NCBI GenBank assembly: GCA_025356475.1
Contig: JANXSX010000195.1
Span: 62,001-126,000 of the forward strand
From: Isosphaeraceae bacterium
GTDB taxonomy: Bacteria; Planctomycetota; Planctomycetia; Isosphaerales; Isosphaeraceae
Direction: 5' to 3'
Length of the DNA stretch: 64,000 nucleotides
Shown here: piece after piece, positions 50,418 through 59,345 of the stretch
How positions within the stretch are numbered: position 1 is the stretch's first letter
Layout of the letters: each line of letters starts with the position of its first letter
Made by a program: the position numbers and the translations under genes
The notes under the pieces: generated by a model
What the model saw: the letters and a program-made list of their open reading frames with translations, nothing else
Databases searched by the model: none
What the model was told of the DNA's origin: nothing

Positions 50418-51410
50418 ATGGCCGACCGCGCCATCTATGTTCATCAGCTCTTTAAGCGTTACAAGGGTCGTAACGGACCCGTCGATGCTGTGAATGGTCT
50501 CGACCTCGAAGTCGAAACCGGGGAATGCTTCGGCCTGCTGGGACCGAACGGGGCCGGTAAGACGACCACGGTTGAGATCCTGGAAGGTTTGAACACACCG
50601 ACTTCCGGAGAGGTTGAGGTTCTCGGTCGCCGATGGGAGACGGACGAGAACGAGATCCGCCAGCGGATCGGCGTGACCCTGCAAGAAACACGATTTCCCG
50701 ATAAGCAGACTGTCCGGGAGATGGTTACTCTCTTCCGAAGCTTCTACCACCAAGGGCTAAACCCCGAAACCGTCCTCGAACGGGTCGCACTTGAGAGCAA
50801 GTCGGGAGCTTATGTCGAGTCGCTTTCGGGAGGGCAGCAACAGCGACTCGCCGTTGCGATCGCCTTGGTCGGCGACCCCGAACTGCTCTTTCTCGACGAG
50901 CCGACGACCGGTCTTGACCCCCAGTCAAGGCGTCAACTCTGGGATGTGATCCGCGAGCTGAGCGGTCGAGGCAGGACAACGCTCTTGACCACTCACTATA
51001 TGGATGAGGCAGAACGACTCTGCAACCGAGTGGCGATCGTCGACAAGGGTAAGGTGATCGCATTGGGTTCGCCGGCGGACCTGATCACTCGACTCGGGGG
51101 CGAGCATATCGTCGAGTTCGCCATTCAACCGACCGAATCCCCGATCGAGGCTGACGAATTCGCCCACCTGGCGACCGTCATTAGCGCCAGGGCCGAAGCC
51201 GATGGGTTTGCGTTGACGGTTGGTAAGCCTCACCAAGCGATCCCCGCCCTGCTCGACCATCTTGCCCAGACGGAGCGAACTCTCGCTCGGTTGACGACAC
51301 GACAAGTGAGCCTTGAAGACGTGTTCGTCTCGTTGACCGGTCGCCACCTTCGTGAAGAAGATGAATCGCCGTCGAATGGTTCAATCAAGAAACGCTGGGG
51401 CAAGCGCTGA
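50418..51410 (+). CDS. ABC transporter ATP-binding protein, drug/lipid exporter (DrrA) type
   Basis: A 330-residue ATPase of the DrrA/NodI class. Walker A GPNGAGKTTT, Q-loop VTLQETRFP, signature LSGGQQQRLAVA, Walker B LLFLDEPTTGLDP and H-loop TTHYMDEAERL are complete in the first ~220 residues. The C-terminal extension (EHIVEFAIQPTES, TTRQVSLEDVFVSLTGRHL) is the regulatory part typical of ABC-2 exporters. The permease gene follows 40 bp downstream, so the two form one exporter unit. Possible substrates are lipids, antibiotics or polysaccharide precursors; nothing in the sequence decides this. Confidence 0.94.
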   Translation: MADRAIYVHQLFKRYKGRNGPVDAVNGLDLEVETGECFGLLGPNGAGKTTTVEILEGLNTPTSGEVEVLGRRWETDENEIRQRIGVTLQETRFPDKQTVREMVTLFRSFYHQGLNPETVLERVALESKSGAYVESLSGGQQQRLAVAIALVGDPELLFLDEPTTGLDPQSRRQLWDVIRELSGRGRTTLLTTHYMDEAERLCNRVAIVDKGKVIALGSPADLITRLGGEHIVEFAIQPTESPIEADEFAHLATVISARAEADGFALTVGKPHQAIPALLDHLAQTERTLARLTTRQVSLEDVFVSLTGRHLREEDESPSNGSIKKRWGKR

Positions 51411-51450
51411 GTTGAGGCGTCCCAATTTCCTCCATCGAGAGCCCTCCCCC

Positions 51451-52518
51451 ATGTCGAGCCTCGCCCCGCTGTTCCAACTGTACAAGTCGCGGCTCCGCGA
51501 GTTCTTTCGGCAGCCCGCCCGTATTTTCTGGGTCTATGGGTTCCCGCTGGTCCTCGCCGTGGGCCTGGGACTCGCCTTCAAGAGTAAGCCTGTCGAGATG
51601 ATCCCGGTCGACCTGGTCGAGTCGGGGAGCTGGAACGAAGTCGCCAAGACCATCGGAACGCACAACACCAAGCCCGGCCCTTCTCTCGACCCTCGGATCT
51701 CCATCCATTCGGGCACAGCCGAAGGGACCGACAATCGACTCAAGACCGGTAAGACCCCCCTGGTGATCTTGGCGATAAGCCCTACCCAGGTCGAGTACCG
51801 CTACGACCCAACGCGACCCGAGTCGGTCACTGCCAGAAACGCCGTTGATTCGATCCTCCAGCGCGCCGCAGGACGCCCTGACCCTGTCAAAACCTCGGAC
51901 ATCGTCATCGATGAACCTGGATCGCGATACATTGATTTCTTGATTCCAGGTCTCATCGGTTTGAATACGATGGGAGGAGGACTCTTTGGAGTTGGCTTTC
52001 TGATCGTCAATTTCCGCGTTGGCAAGCTCCTCAAGCGATTCATGGCCACTCCGATGCCGCGCAGGGATTTCTTGCTGGCGATCGTGGGAGCCAGACTGAC
52101 CTTCCTCGTCCCCGACATCGCAGTGTTGCTCTCGCTTGGCCACTTCGGATTTCAGATGCCGATCCGTGGGAGTCTCCTCCTCGTAGTCATGCTCGACGTG
52201 ATCGGTGCCTTGGCGTTTGCCGGAATTGGGCTCCTGATCGCCGCGCGAGCCAACAATACCGAGACCGTCAGCGGGCTGGTCAACCTGGTCATGCTACCGA
52301 TGTGGCTGTTCTCGGGCGTCTTCTTCTCAGCAGAGCGATTTCCCGACGCGATCCAGCCCTTCATCCAGGCACTTCCCTTAACACAACTGATCAGCGGCCT
52401 GAGAATGGTGATCCTCGAAGGGGCGGGCCCACTTCAAATCTGGGTACCGCTTACCGTCCTGACCGTCTGGTCAGTCGTCACCTTTGTGGTCGCGCTCAAG
52501 ATCTTCAAGTGGAGTTGA
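51451..52518 (+). CDS. ABC-2 type transporter permease
   Basis: A 355-residue permease of the ABC-2 family started at the ATG at 51451 (MSSLAPLFQLYKSRLREF); the frame upstream to 51352 overlaps the ATPase gene. One N-terminal helix (IFWVYGFPLVLAVGLGLAF) is followed by an external domain (about residues 50-165) and five C-terminal helices, with the family block LVNLVMLPMWLFSGVFFS and the cytoplasmic RFMATPMPRRDFLLA. It acts with the ATPase encoded just upstream as an exporter. A good terminator hairpin follows the gene. Confidence 0.92.
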   Translation: MSSLAPLFQLYKSRLREFFRQPARIFWVYGFPLVLAVGLGLAFKSKPVEMIPVDLVESGSWNEVAKTIGTHNTKPGPSLDPRISIHSGTAEGTDNRLKTGKTPLVILAISPTQVEYRYDPTRPESVTARNAVDSILQRAAGRPDPVKTSDIVIDEPGSRYIDFLIPGLIGLNTMGGGLFGVGFLIVNFRVGKLLKRFMATPMPRRDFLLAIVGARLTFLVPDIAVLLSLGHFGFQMPIRGSLLLVVMLDVIGALAFAGIGLLIAARANNTETVSGLVNLVMLPMWLFSGVFFSAERFPDAIQPFIQALPLTQLISGLRMVILEGAGPLQIWVPLTVLTVWSVVTFVVALKIFKWS

Positions 52519-52553
52519 AGCCGTAGCGAATGGGCTTGGATCTGAGTAAACTC

Positions 52554-52578
52554 GGCCCCGAGACGCGGTTTCGGGGCC
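52554..52578 (+). terminator. Terminator hairpin after the ABC-2 exporter operon
   Basis: GGCCCCGA at 52554-52561 and TCGGGGCC at 52571-52578 form a perfect eight-base stem with a nine-base loop, 36 bp after the permease stop. A short T-containing stretch follows. It also separates the exporter from the AT-richer ATPase/TOPRIM-like pair. Confidence 0.65.
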
Positions 52579-52676
52579 TACCTGACTGCCTTTATCACCT
52601 CAATTATGTCTCGTCTGCATCTTCTGCCTGTTAGCATGAACACTGACTCATCGTATTCAATCTCAGGTCCGAACGA

Positions 52677-53936
52677 ATGTTCACTCGTCTCCAAGCACGT
52701 CACTTTCGAAGCTTGCGTCAGGTCGATCAGTCACTCGACCGATTTCAGGCACTCGTCGGTCCGAATGCGAGCGGAAAAACGACCTATCTCGATGTTTTCG
52801 TCCTGTTAAGCGATTTGATGAGATTCCGAGGTGATGTTGTCGAGACCGTTGGAAATCGGAGTGCCGCTTTCTCCGAGTTGCTTTGGAAGGGCGAAGGTTC
52901 CGCATTCCAGATTGCAGTCGAAGCGAAAATTCCCGATGAAGTTCATAAACTTATGGACAAAAACAAGCATATATATCAGAATTTCCGTTATGAGATCGAG
53001 ATCGGTCTGGATCAAGTTTCGAATGAGATTGGAATCAATCATGAGACCCTCTGGTTGATTTCCGACGCGAAGACGCAGCATGCAGCGACACGCTATCTCT
53101 TCCCCGAGTTGACTCCGGAAGTTAACTCAATTCTGTTGCGATCTGGCACAGGGCGTAAGGTTACCATCAACAAACGATTGGGTGGTAATGATAATTATTA
53201 CCCTGATACCTTGAAGCCCTATAAACCGTCGTATCGACTCGGGCGCACCCGGAGTGCTCTGGCGAACCTTCCATCCGATCAGAATAGCTTCCCGGTGGGC
53301 CTTTGGTTTCGAGACATGCTCGAACGAGGGGTTCAAAACATTGTCCTTGACAGCCAAAAAATTCGCAAACCTAGCCCTCCGGGACTTGGAAACAGGTTCC
53401 AGACCGACGGGTCGAACCTGCCTTGGGTAATCCACGACCTCAGCAAGGACAAGCAACGGTTTCAAATGTGGCTGGAGCATGTCAGGACTGCCTTGGAAGA
53501 CATCCAAAATATCTACACAATCGAGCGTGAAGATGATAAGCATCGCTACCTAGTGGTGGAGTATTCCAATGGTGCGAGGATTCCGTCTTGGCTGGTATCC
53601 GATGGAACTCTTCGATTGTTCGCCCTCACGATTCCTGCGTATCTCAGAGAGATGAATGGCGTGTTGCTGATTGAAGAACCAGAGAACGGTATCCATCCCA
53701 AGGCGATGGAAACCGTCATTCAATCATTGACATCAATCTACCAAGGACAGGTCTTGATCGCAACGCATAGTCCGGTCGTCATTAACCAACTTGAGCCACG
53801 ACAGATCCTCTGCTTCGCGAAGGACTCGGCTGGTTCTACCGACATTGTCTCAGGCGACCTTCATCCCAGGTTGAAGGACTGGAAGAGCGGCAAACCTGAG
53901 CTTGGTTACCTGCTTGCATCTGGGATTCTAAGCTGA
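52677..53936 (+). CDS. AAA family ATPase, ABC/SMC-like (candidate defence ATPase)
   Basis: A 419-residue single-chain ATPase of the RecF/OLD-like class. It starts MFTRLQARHFRSLR; Walker A is GPNASGKTT at 28-36; a signature-like loop is LVSDGTLRLFAL; Walker B is VLLIEEPENGIHP near residue 330; and the switch His is in IATHSPVVI. The middle insert (about 90-270) has no match I can name. Unlike full OLD nucleases there is no TOPRIM domain in this chain; a separate small TOPRIM-like protein follows 7 bp later. Base composition is visibly lower in GC than the neighbours (19 of 60 in 52921-52980 by hand count), which suggests acquisition by transfer. Such two-gene pairs are common among anti-phage systems. 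Confidence 0.88.
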   Translation: MFTRLQARHFRSLRQVDQSLDRFQALVGPNASGKTTYLDVFVLLSDLMRFRGDVVETVGNRSAAFSELLWKGEGSAFQIAVEAKIPDEVHKLMDKNKHIYQNFRYEIEIGLDQVSNEIGINHETLWLISDAKTQHAATRYLFPELTPEVNSILLRSGTGRKVTINKRLGGNDNYYPDTLKPYKPSYRLGRTRSALANLPSDQNSFPVGLWFRDMLERGVQNIVLDSQKIRKPSPPGLGNRFQTDGSNLPWVIHDLSKDKQRFQMWLEHVRTALEDIQNIYTIEREDDKHRYLVVEYSNGARIPSWLVSDGTLRLFALTIPAYLREMNGVLLIEEPENGIHPKAMETVIQSLTSIYQGQVLIATHSPVVINQLEPRQILCFAKDSAGSTDIVSGDLHPRLKDWKSGKPELGYLLASGILS

Positions 53937-53943
53937 GGACGCC

Positions 53944-54552
53944 ATGAAAGACTTAGCCTTACTTGTTGCAGATAAGAATATGGATTATGCACTACGGGGC
54001 ATACTTTCACGCCACGAGTCGATTGGAGTTCAAAAGCTAGATTACGAAATCGGTCAACATATGGGCCGAGACGGAGGTGTGCGGACGACTGGTCCCGAGA
54101 CTCTGTCGCTTCTCAGGGATCAATTTCGTGATGGGATACTCATGCTGGATTGGGAAGGATCAGGATCTGATAGCGACAACGCACTGATCCTTGAGCAGGA
54201 ACTCGATCGTCGCCTGACTCCGTTTTGGGGCAAGCGGGCCAAAGCAATTGTGATCGAACCTGAGCTGGATGCCTGGGTCTGGGGCTCGGACAACGTCATG
54301 CAGGACGTGATCGGTTGGTGCGAGGATCTTGGAATCCGGAAGTGGCTTGCGAATCGTGGCTATGAATTCCACCAGAATCAGAAACCAGTCCTCCCCAAGG
54401 AGGCGCTCCAAACTCTGATGGAGCAGTTGAGAAGGCCAAGATCATCCGCCCTGTATGAAAAAGTAACGGCCAAAATCAGTCTGAGAAATTGCAATGACCC
54501 ATCCTTCAACCGACTGAAAACGACCCTCCAAAAATGGTTCTCATCGATGTAG
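53944..54552 (+). CDS. Small TOPRIM-like protein partnered with the AAA ATPase (candidate nuclease effector)
   Basis: A 202-residue protein preceded by a GAGGA ribosome binding site inside the short gap after the ATPase gene. It opens with LALLVADKNMDYALRGIL and continues with an acidic turn ILMLDWEGSGSD (Asp69, Glu71) and IVIEPELDAWVWGSD. This layout of early strand, acidic cluster and 'EPELDAWVW' block resembles DUF4276/RloB-type TOPRIM-like proteins that pair with ATPases in phage defence; I also recall similar proteins as a component of the methylation-associated defence system, but cannot check. No methyltransferase or restriction gene is near. It is likely the nuclease or effector part, with its ATPase as sensor. 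Confidence 0.7.
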   Translation: MKDLALLVADKNMDYALRGILSRHESIGVQKLDYEIGQHMGRDGGVRTTGPETLSLLRDQFRDGILMLDWEGSGSDSDNALILEQELDRRLTPFWGKRAKAIVIEPELDAWVWGSDNVMQDVIGWCEDLGIRKWLANRGYEFHQNQKPVLPKEALQTLMEQLRRPRSSALYEKVTAKISLRNCNDPSFNRLKTTLQKWFSSM

Positions 54553-54690
54553 CGGTTGACCGCCCCTAAGTGCAACCTCTCCTAAAAGCTCAGCCCGATC
54601 CAGGACCGTAGGCCACGTCGACTCGTCACGCTCTTAGTCTCCTTTACCCCTGATTCGATAAGGAATCGCTCGACTCAAGGAAGTGCCCAT

Positions 54691-55041
54691 ATGCCCACTC
54701 CCGAGCCTTCCCACGAGAACCATGAGCTCCATTCTCTGATGGCCCAAGCGGCTGAGCGTTTGCAGCGGGGCGAATCGATTGATACGGTCAAGGCGGATCT
54801 GATCGCCCAAGGGTTGAGTATCGACTTTGTCGACCGACTCCTCACCAGTTTCGCTGCCTCAAAATGGCAACTCGGGGCTCGAGGCTGGGCGTTTCGGATC
54901 TTAGGTGTGCTGGTCATCCTTGCTGGTGTAACGCTTTGGTTAGGGAACCAAAACGGATTTTTCGTGACCTTTCCTTATTCTGGGACAATCGTCGTGCTCG
55001 TCGGGGCTGCACTCTACGTGCTTGGCGGCGGAAAGGGTTAA
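54691..55041 (+). CDS. Small membrane protein with two C-terminal helices
   Basis: A 116-residue protein with a strong AAGGAAG ribosome binding site. The first ~60 residues are soluble and helical (LMAQAAERLQRGESIDTVKADLIAQGLSIDFVDRLL), a pattern like the short UBA-like or EF-Ts-like helical pairs. Two membrane helices follow (FRILGVLVILAGVTLWLG and GTIVVLVGAALYVLGG). I do not recognise the family. It lies alone between the defence pair and a convergent gene; the 163 bp after it show only a weak five-base hairpin. Confidence 0.75.
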   Translation: MPTPEPSHENHELHSLMAQAAERLQRGESIDTVKADLIAQGLSIDFVDRLLTSFAASKWQLGARGWAFRILGVLVILAGVTLWLGNQNGFFVTFPYSGTIVVLVGAALYVLGGGKG

Positions 55042-55204
55042 AATTGGTAGACGTAGGAGTTCGAAGGAGTCGACGTCGTACGACACGAGTCTACTCGGAG
55101 ATTCTCAAACATGTTCGGATCTTCTCCCATCGATAACTTCGACGGTGAAGCGTCGATGCTATTTTCGACACTCGCTCTGGTCTGCATGACAGCAGAGGGC
55201 GATC

Positions 55205-56071
55205 CTATGAGCCCGACCCCGGACCAGCAGTATCGGGCTTTTGACTGACATCATCAGCCCCTAGCCAGGAATGTCCATCGTTTACTGAGTACCGCTGAAG
55301 CGATTCACTCTGAGGATCCTCCAAATCCATCGCCGGAGGAACGAGTGCAATGTCGAGAAACTCCGAAATCTCATGATCGAGAATCGGCAATTCATTACTT
55401 GCCGGTAATAGCTCTGGTGGCGTGGGTTGATCGAAAACGAAGGTGGGGTGGCGAAGGACCTTCATGATCTCGGACCAGCGGGCGGGCAAGGTTTCTGTTG
55501 AGGTCAGTTCGGGGACGTGCTCCTCGGCGATCAGATGGCCGAGGAACGTGGCTTTGGCCAAAATCTCAACGTCCAGGAACGCTGAACTCGACTGGAGTGG
55601 AATCTTCCTGAGCGCTTCAACGCGATGGATCCGACAGCACGAGTGGATATCATACACAGGTAATGCAAAAATCGCCCGCCAGGGGATGCGACGAATCCAA
55701 CCTCGGAAGCCCTTACCAATGTTCCTGCGCCGACCGAGGGCGTGGTCACTCTTGTCGATCGCATCCAACAGGGGGACAAGATGCCCTTTTGACCACTCTT
55801 GCGCGGAATTTGTGAAGAGGATGAGTGGCTCGTCAGCCCCTTCGAGCCCCTGACGCAGAGCTTCGCGTCGATCTCCGGAGACGATGACCTTTGAACCGGC
55901 CCGATTTTCCAAAAGCTGCAATAGTCCTGACGCGATATTCTCGGCCATCTCCGACGATTCCGTATGGCCGTGGACGACCACGCGGACGAGCGCCTTGCTC
56001 ATCGGCTCACGAAACATGTGCCTATCGAGCGGGTGAATGTCATCATCAATCGGCTCATTTGTGGTCGTCAT
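55205..56071 (-). CDS. Glycosyltransferase family 2-like protein, probably without a normal catalytic site
   Basis: A 288-residue protein started at the ATG at 56071, which has GGAGAG upstream and lies 16 bp after the transaminase stop. The C-terminal half (LPVYDIHSCCRIHRVEALRKIPLQSSSAFLDVEILAKATFLGHLIAEEHVP) matches the acceptor-side block of GT2 enzymes, where a dolichyl-phosphate sugar synthase would read similarly. The N-terminal half is a Rossmann-like fold (LVRVVVHGHTESSEMAENI, VIVSGDRREAL), but the usual DXD is replaced by FTNSAQEWSKGHL. It may be an inactive GT fold acting as a partner or a divergent transferase. It likely shares a transcript with the transaminase. Confidence 0.65.
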   Translation of the reverse strand: MTTTNEPIDDDIHPLDRHMFREPMSKALVRVVVHGHTESSEMAENIASGLLQLLENRAGSKVIVSGDRREALRQGLEGADEPLILFTNSAQEWSKGHLVPLLDAIDKSDHALGRRRNIGKGFRGWIRRIPWRAIFALPVYDIHSCCRIHRVEALRKIPLQSSSAFLDVEILAKATFLGHLIAEEHVPELTSTETLPARWSEIMKVLRHPTFVFDQPTPPELLPASNELPILDHEISEFLDIALVPPAMDLEDPQSESLQRYSVNDGHSWLGADDVSQKPDTAGPGSGS

Positions 56072-56087
56072 CGGCTCTCCGAAAGTT

Positions 56088-56960
56088 TCAGACCACCTGG
56101 GCCGCAAGCCATAATTCGACTGCCGCTCGATACGCCGCCTGCAACCGTCGTGAGACGGGACCAGGCTGACCATTTCCGATGTGTACACCGTCAATAGATA
56201 TCACGGGCATCACTTCGATGGTTGTGCCCGCGAGCATCACCTCGTCGGCCATGAACAACTGGTCGATCGTGATGCGTTCCTCGACGAACGGAATCTCCAT
56301 CGCCTCGGCCGCCCGGAGGACTGCGCCCATTCGGGTCGTGCCCGGCAGGATCTCGTGCCCCTCGGGAGTTGCCCCGAGTTTGCCGTCTCGAACCCACAAC
56401 AACGAGGAATGCGTTGACTCTGTGACGAACCCGTGTTCATCCACGAGGACCGCCTCGAACGCGTCGGCGCGATGGGCAGCCTCGCAGGCGATGACATTTG
56501 CTAATAAGTTGATCGACTTCACGTCGCAACGTCGCCAACGCAGATCCATGTAGCTGATGATCGGTACCCCGCTCGTCCGAAGCGGAACGACCGGTGCATC
56601 ATCATACTCTTTGACGACGATCAGTTCGGTGGGAGGTGTGCCTGCGGCGGGAAAGGCGTGCTTGCGAGGTGCAACGCCCCGAGTGATCTGAATATAAACA
56701 ATCCCTTCAATAACCTCGCTCACCTCGATCGTCCGCTGAATTCGGTCGGCGAGCCGGTCGAAGTCGAACCCTTCGAACCACATCTCCTCCAGGCTCCGGC
56801 GCAGCCGAGCCTTGTGCTCGGCTTCGAGCCACAGTCGTCCTTCGTAGAGCCGGAAAACCTCGTAAATCCCATCACCGAACAGAAAGCCGCGATCCCAGAT
56901 CGAGACCTTCGCCTCATCCGCAGGGAGAAGTTCGCCATTCAGGCAAGCGAGCGTTAGCAT
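56088..56960 (-). CDS. dat: D-amino acid transaminase (class IV aminotransferase)
   Basis: A 290-residue PLP enzyme. The start at 56960 fits the family N-terminus (MLTLACLNGELLPADEAKVSIWDRGFLFGDGIYE); the longer frame adds non-homologous sequence. The PLP lysine is Lys148 in RWRRCDVKSINLLAN, and this block separates D-amino acid transaminases from branched-chain ones. Glu180 (region FEAVLVDEHGFVTE) would contact the pyridine nitrogen, and the phosphate-binding TTRMGAVL is present. It moves the amino group between D-alanine and 2-oxoglutarate to make D-glutamate, used in peptidoglycan or D-amino acid breakdown. It is one of several D-amino acid genes in the window. Confidence 0.92.
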   Translation of the reverse strand: MLTLACLNGELLPADEAKVSIWDRGFLFGDGIYEVFRLYEGRLWLEAEHKARLRRSLEEMWFEGFDFDRLADRIQRTIEVSEVIEGIVYIQITRGVAPRKHAFPAAGTPPTELIVVKEYDDAPVVPLRTSGVPIISYMDLRWRRCDVKSINLLANVIACEAAHRADAFEAVLVDEHGFVTESTHSSLLWVRDGKLGATPEGHEILPGTTRMGAVLRAAEAMEIPFVEERITIDQLFMADEVMLAGTTIEVMPVISIDGVHIGNGQPGPVSRRLQAAYRAAVELWLAAQVV

Positions 56961-57114
56961 CAGCCGAGTTCCATCGTGACCACTTGCCACTTTGTCGAGC
57001 GTTCCATGAAAGGATACCAGTCGCCGGCTGGCGCAGACAATGAGGTCGGCGGTCTGGACTTGGACTCCGTGCCGCCGACCTCGGTTCTGATCCAAATCTG
57101 GTCGCGGTCGGCTC

Positions 57115-59082
57115 TTACTTATCGCCACCGAGCGCGACGCCCGGGGTTTTGAGTGCGAGTGCCTTGGTGAGCTGGTTATCTAGGTCGGCGGCGGTCCGAA
57201 TATTGCGGTTGGTCACCTTGCCTTGGGAATCGATCAGAATCATCGTCGGCAGTGAGATGATGCCGTATTCGACAGCCAGGCGACTCTCCATGCCACCAGC
57301 CTCGTGGATCTGGGGCCAGGCGATCGGCGTCTCTTTCAGGAAAGCGTCCAGATCGGCCTGGTCGGGATCAAGGTTAATTCCGACCAGCTCAAGCCCTTTA
57401 TCGCGATATTTGGCCTGGACCTTGGCCAACTCGGGCAAATCTTTCTTGAACGAACCGGCCTGGGTCGCCCAGAATGCAATCAGCACATTTTTGCCTCGAT
57501 ACGCAACGAGATCGATGGTTCCGCCCTTGAGGCTCGTCCCTTTGATCTGAATCGGCTTCCCAACCAGGTTGAGTCGAGTGAGCGCACCTGCCGCCCTTTT
57601 CCCTTGCTTGCTGTCCGGGAAATCGGTCGCAAGCTTGTTATAGTAGGGTTTAGCTTCATCTTCCTCGGCGTTGAACTCAAAGTTGCTGGCCAGAGTCAGG
57701 AGGGCGTCGGGGACCTCTTCGCTCTTGGAATGGTTCTTGAGGAATTCCTTGAGCCCGTTCATGAACGCTTTCTGGACAGCGACGAAGTTCTGCGCGGGGT
57801 CGTCGTTGTCCTTCTGGTACTGAGCGGTGATCTTGCGGAATGCGGTGTAGCTGCCGACCTTGCCCCCTTCGGCGATGAGTGCATCCATGAGCTTGACACT
57901 ATCTGGATACTGGTCGGTCTCATAAGCACCCGCCAGGCTGTCAGCAATCTGCTTGTTGCAGACCAAGACCTCTTCCTCGCCGGCACCGGCCTTAATAATG
58001 GCTCGAAGCAGAGGAATTCGACCCAAGTAGTACTTGGCGACCTGGACCTTGTCGCCGCCCAGCATCCCTACCTTTTCGCGGTCGTAGGTTTCAAGGCTCT
58101 TCTGAGCCTCCGCTACAACCGGGCTGACGTTGGTGGCCGAGGGGTTATTGGCGACGCTATTTCGGTAAATGTCGGAGCGAAGGTCCGATGAGGTCAGGAC
58201 TGGTTCTTTGGGATCGACGGCCTTAGGGAGACTGACGAACTTCCAGCACTCGCCGACTTTGACCAGCTCGCCTGCTTGGAGATAGGCGGTCTTATTTGCG
58301 TCGTTACCGCCGTTGGGCGCACCTGCAAAGATGACGACGTTTTCATAGACCGGGAGGTCGACGGGCAGGTTGGTGTCCAGATCGGCGGGGATCAGGTGCG
58401 GCATCGCGCAGTCCATCCGCTGCCAGACCGTGTTCGCATTCCAGCCGACCAGTTTTTTGGTCAGGGAGGTCATCTGATTCTTGCGCTCGGTCGCAGCCGA
58501 TGCCGCACGGTCAACGGTCACCTTGGGCAGGCCCAATGCCTCAAGTTCGGCAGGGGTCGCGACTACGGTGTCAATCAGGTCGAGCTTGCCGGTGACGATC
58601 CCTTGGACGAAGACCTTCGAAGCTTCCTCCGCCGAGATCCTGCTCCAGCTCACGATTCGCTTGTCTTTGATCTTGGCGACTCGCGTCCCCGCCGTGTTCA
58701 GCCAACGAATCTCGTCGAGGCTACCATCGTCGTTGAGATCAATTTCGCGGTAGATCTCGAAGCCGTCCTTGTAGTAGCTCCAGGTATCAACCTTGGTTTT
58801 GCCCTTATCGTCGAGCTTTCCGTTCGAATCGACCACTCGGATCAAGAGCTGACCCTGGCCGTCACGAAGCGCGAAGCCGTAGTTCTTCCCTTGGGCATTC
58901 TTAACAGTCTCGTACTTGATACTTGCAATGGCTGCGGGGTCGGTCGGAACCTCATATTCGACCCCATCTTGGGTCGGCTTGAACGTGAGAAGCTGGGCCA
59001 CTTGCGGTGAAGGATTCTGGCCAGAGGCCGGTACGGCGATCACCAGGCCTATGACGGTGGCAAAGGTCCATACAAATCGCAT
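57115..59082 (-). CDS. Secreted protein with C-terminal redoxin (TlpA-like) domain lacking the catalytic cysteines
   Basis: A 655-residue protein with a signal peptide (WTFATVIGLVIAVPASG) when started at the ATG at 59082, which has a GGAGA ribosome binding site; a second ATG at 59094 is possible. The N-terminal part has an EF-hand-like DLNDDGSLDEI segment, and the middle is helical with TPR-like character (PDALLTLASNFEFNAEEDEAKPYYNKLATDFPDSKQG). Residues ~520-650 form an AhpC/TSA-type thioredoxin fold with cis-Pro (SLPTMIL) and LVGINLDPDQ, but the active site reads WATQAGSF at 538-545 in place of WCxxC. It may bind rather than catalyse. It faces the divergent hydrolase gene across a ~260-bp gap. 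Confidence 0.85.
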   Translation of the reverse strand: MRFVWTFATVIGLVIAVPASGQNPSPQVAQLLTFKPTQDGVEYEVPTDPAAIASIKYETVKNAQGKNYGFALRDGQGQLLIRVVDSNGKLDDKGKTKVDTWSYYKDGFEIYREIDLNDDGSLDEIRWLNTAGTRVAKIKDKRIVSWSRISAEEASKVFVQGIVTGKLDLIDTVVATPAELEALGLPKVTVDRAASAATERKNQMTSLTKKLVGWNANTVWQRMDCAMPHLIPADLDTNLPVDLPVYENVVIFAGAPNGGNDANKTAYLQAGELVKVGECWKFVSLPKAVDPKEPVLTSSDLRSDIYRNSVANNPSATNVSPVVAEAQKSLETYDREKVGMLGGDKVQVAKYYLGRIPLLRAIIKAGAGEEEVLVCNKQIADSLAGAYETDQYPDSVKLMDALIAEGGKVGSYTAFRKITAQYQKDNDDPAQNFVAVQKAFMNGLKEFLKNHSKSEEVPDALLTLASNFEFNAEEDEAKPYYNKLATDFPDSKQGKRAAGALTRLNLVGKPIQIKGTSLKGGTIDLVAYRGKNVLIAFWATQAGSFKKDLPELAKVQAKYRDKGLELVGINLDPDQADLDAFLKETPIAWPQIHEAGGMESRLAVEYGIISLPTMILIDSQGKVTNRNIRTAADLDNQLTKALALKTPGVALGGDK

Positions 59083-59345
59083 CGGCGTCTCCATTGGCTC
59101 GCTCCATCGATCAATCAATCGCAAGGCTCAGAACGTCTGGGATCTTTCCCGAACCGCTGCCCACTCTCGCCGCGCAATCGTCATGCGCGACACAACTCGT
59201 CCACAACGGAGCATCGGCAGAACCTAAGCTCCGTCTCCAAACTTCCTGTCGAATCGTTGAGTGTCACCTCTTGATAGTCTTGCAACGATTGTACCGACGA
59301 TGCAAACTCGATCGAAATCGCCTCCCCATGACGTCGAGTCACCCA

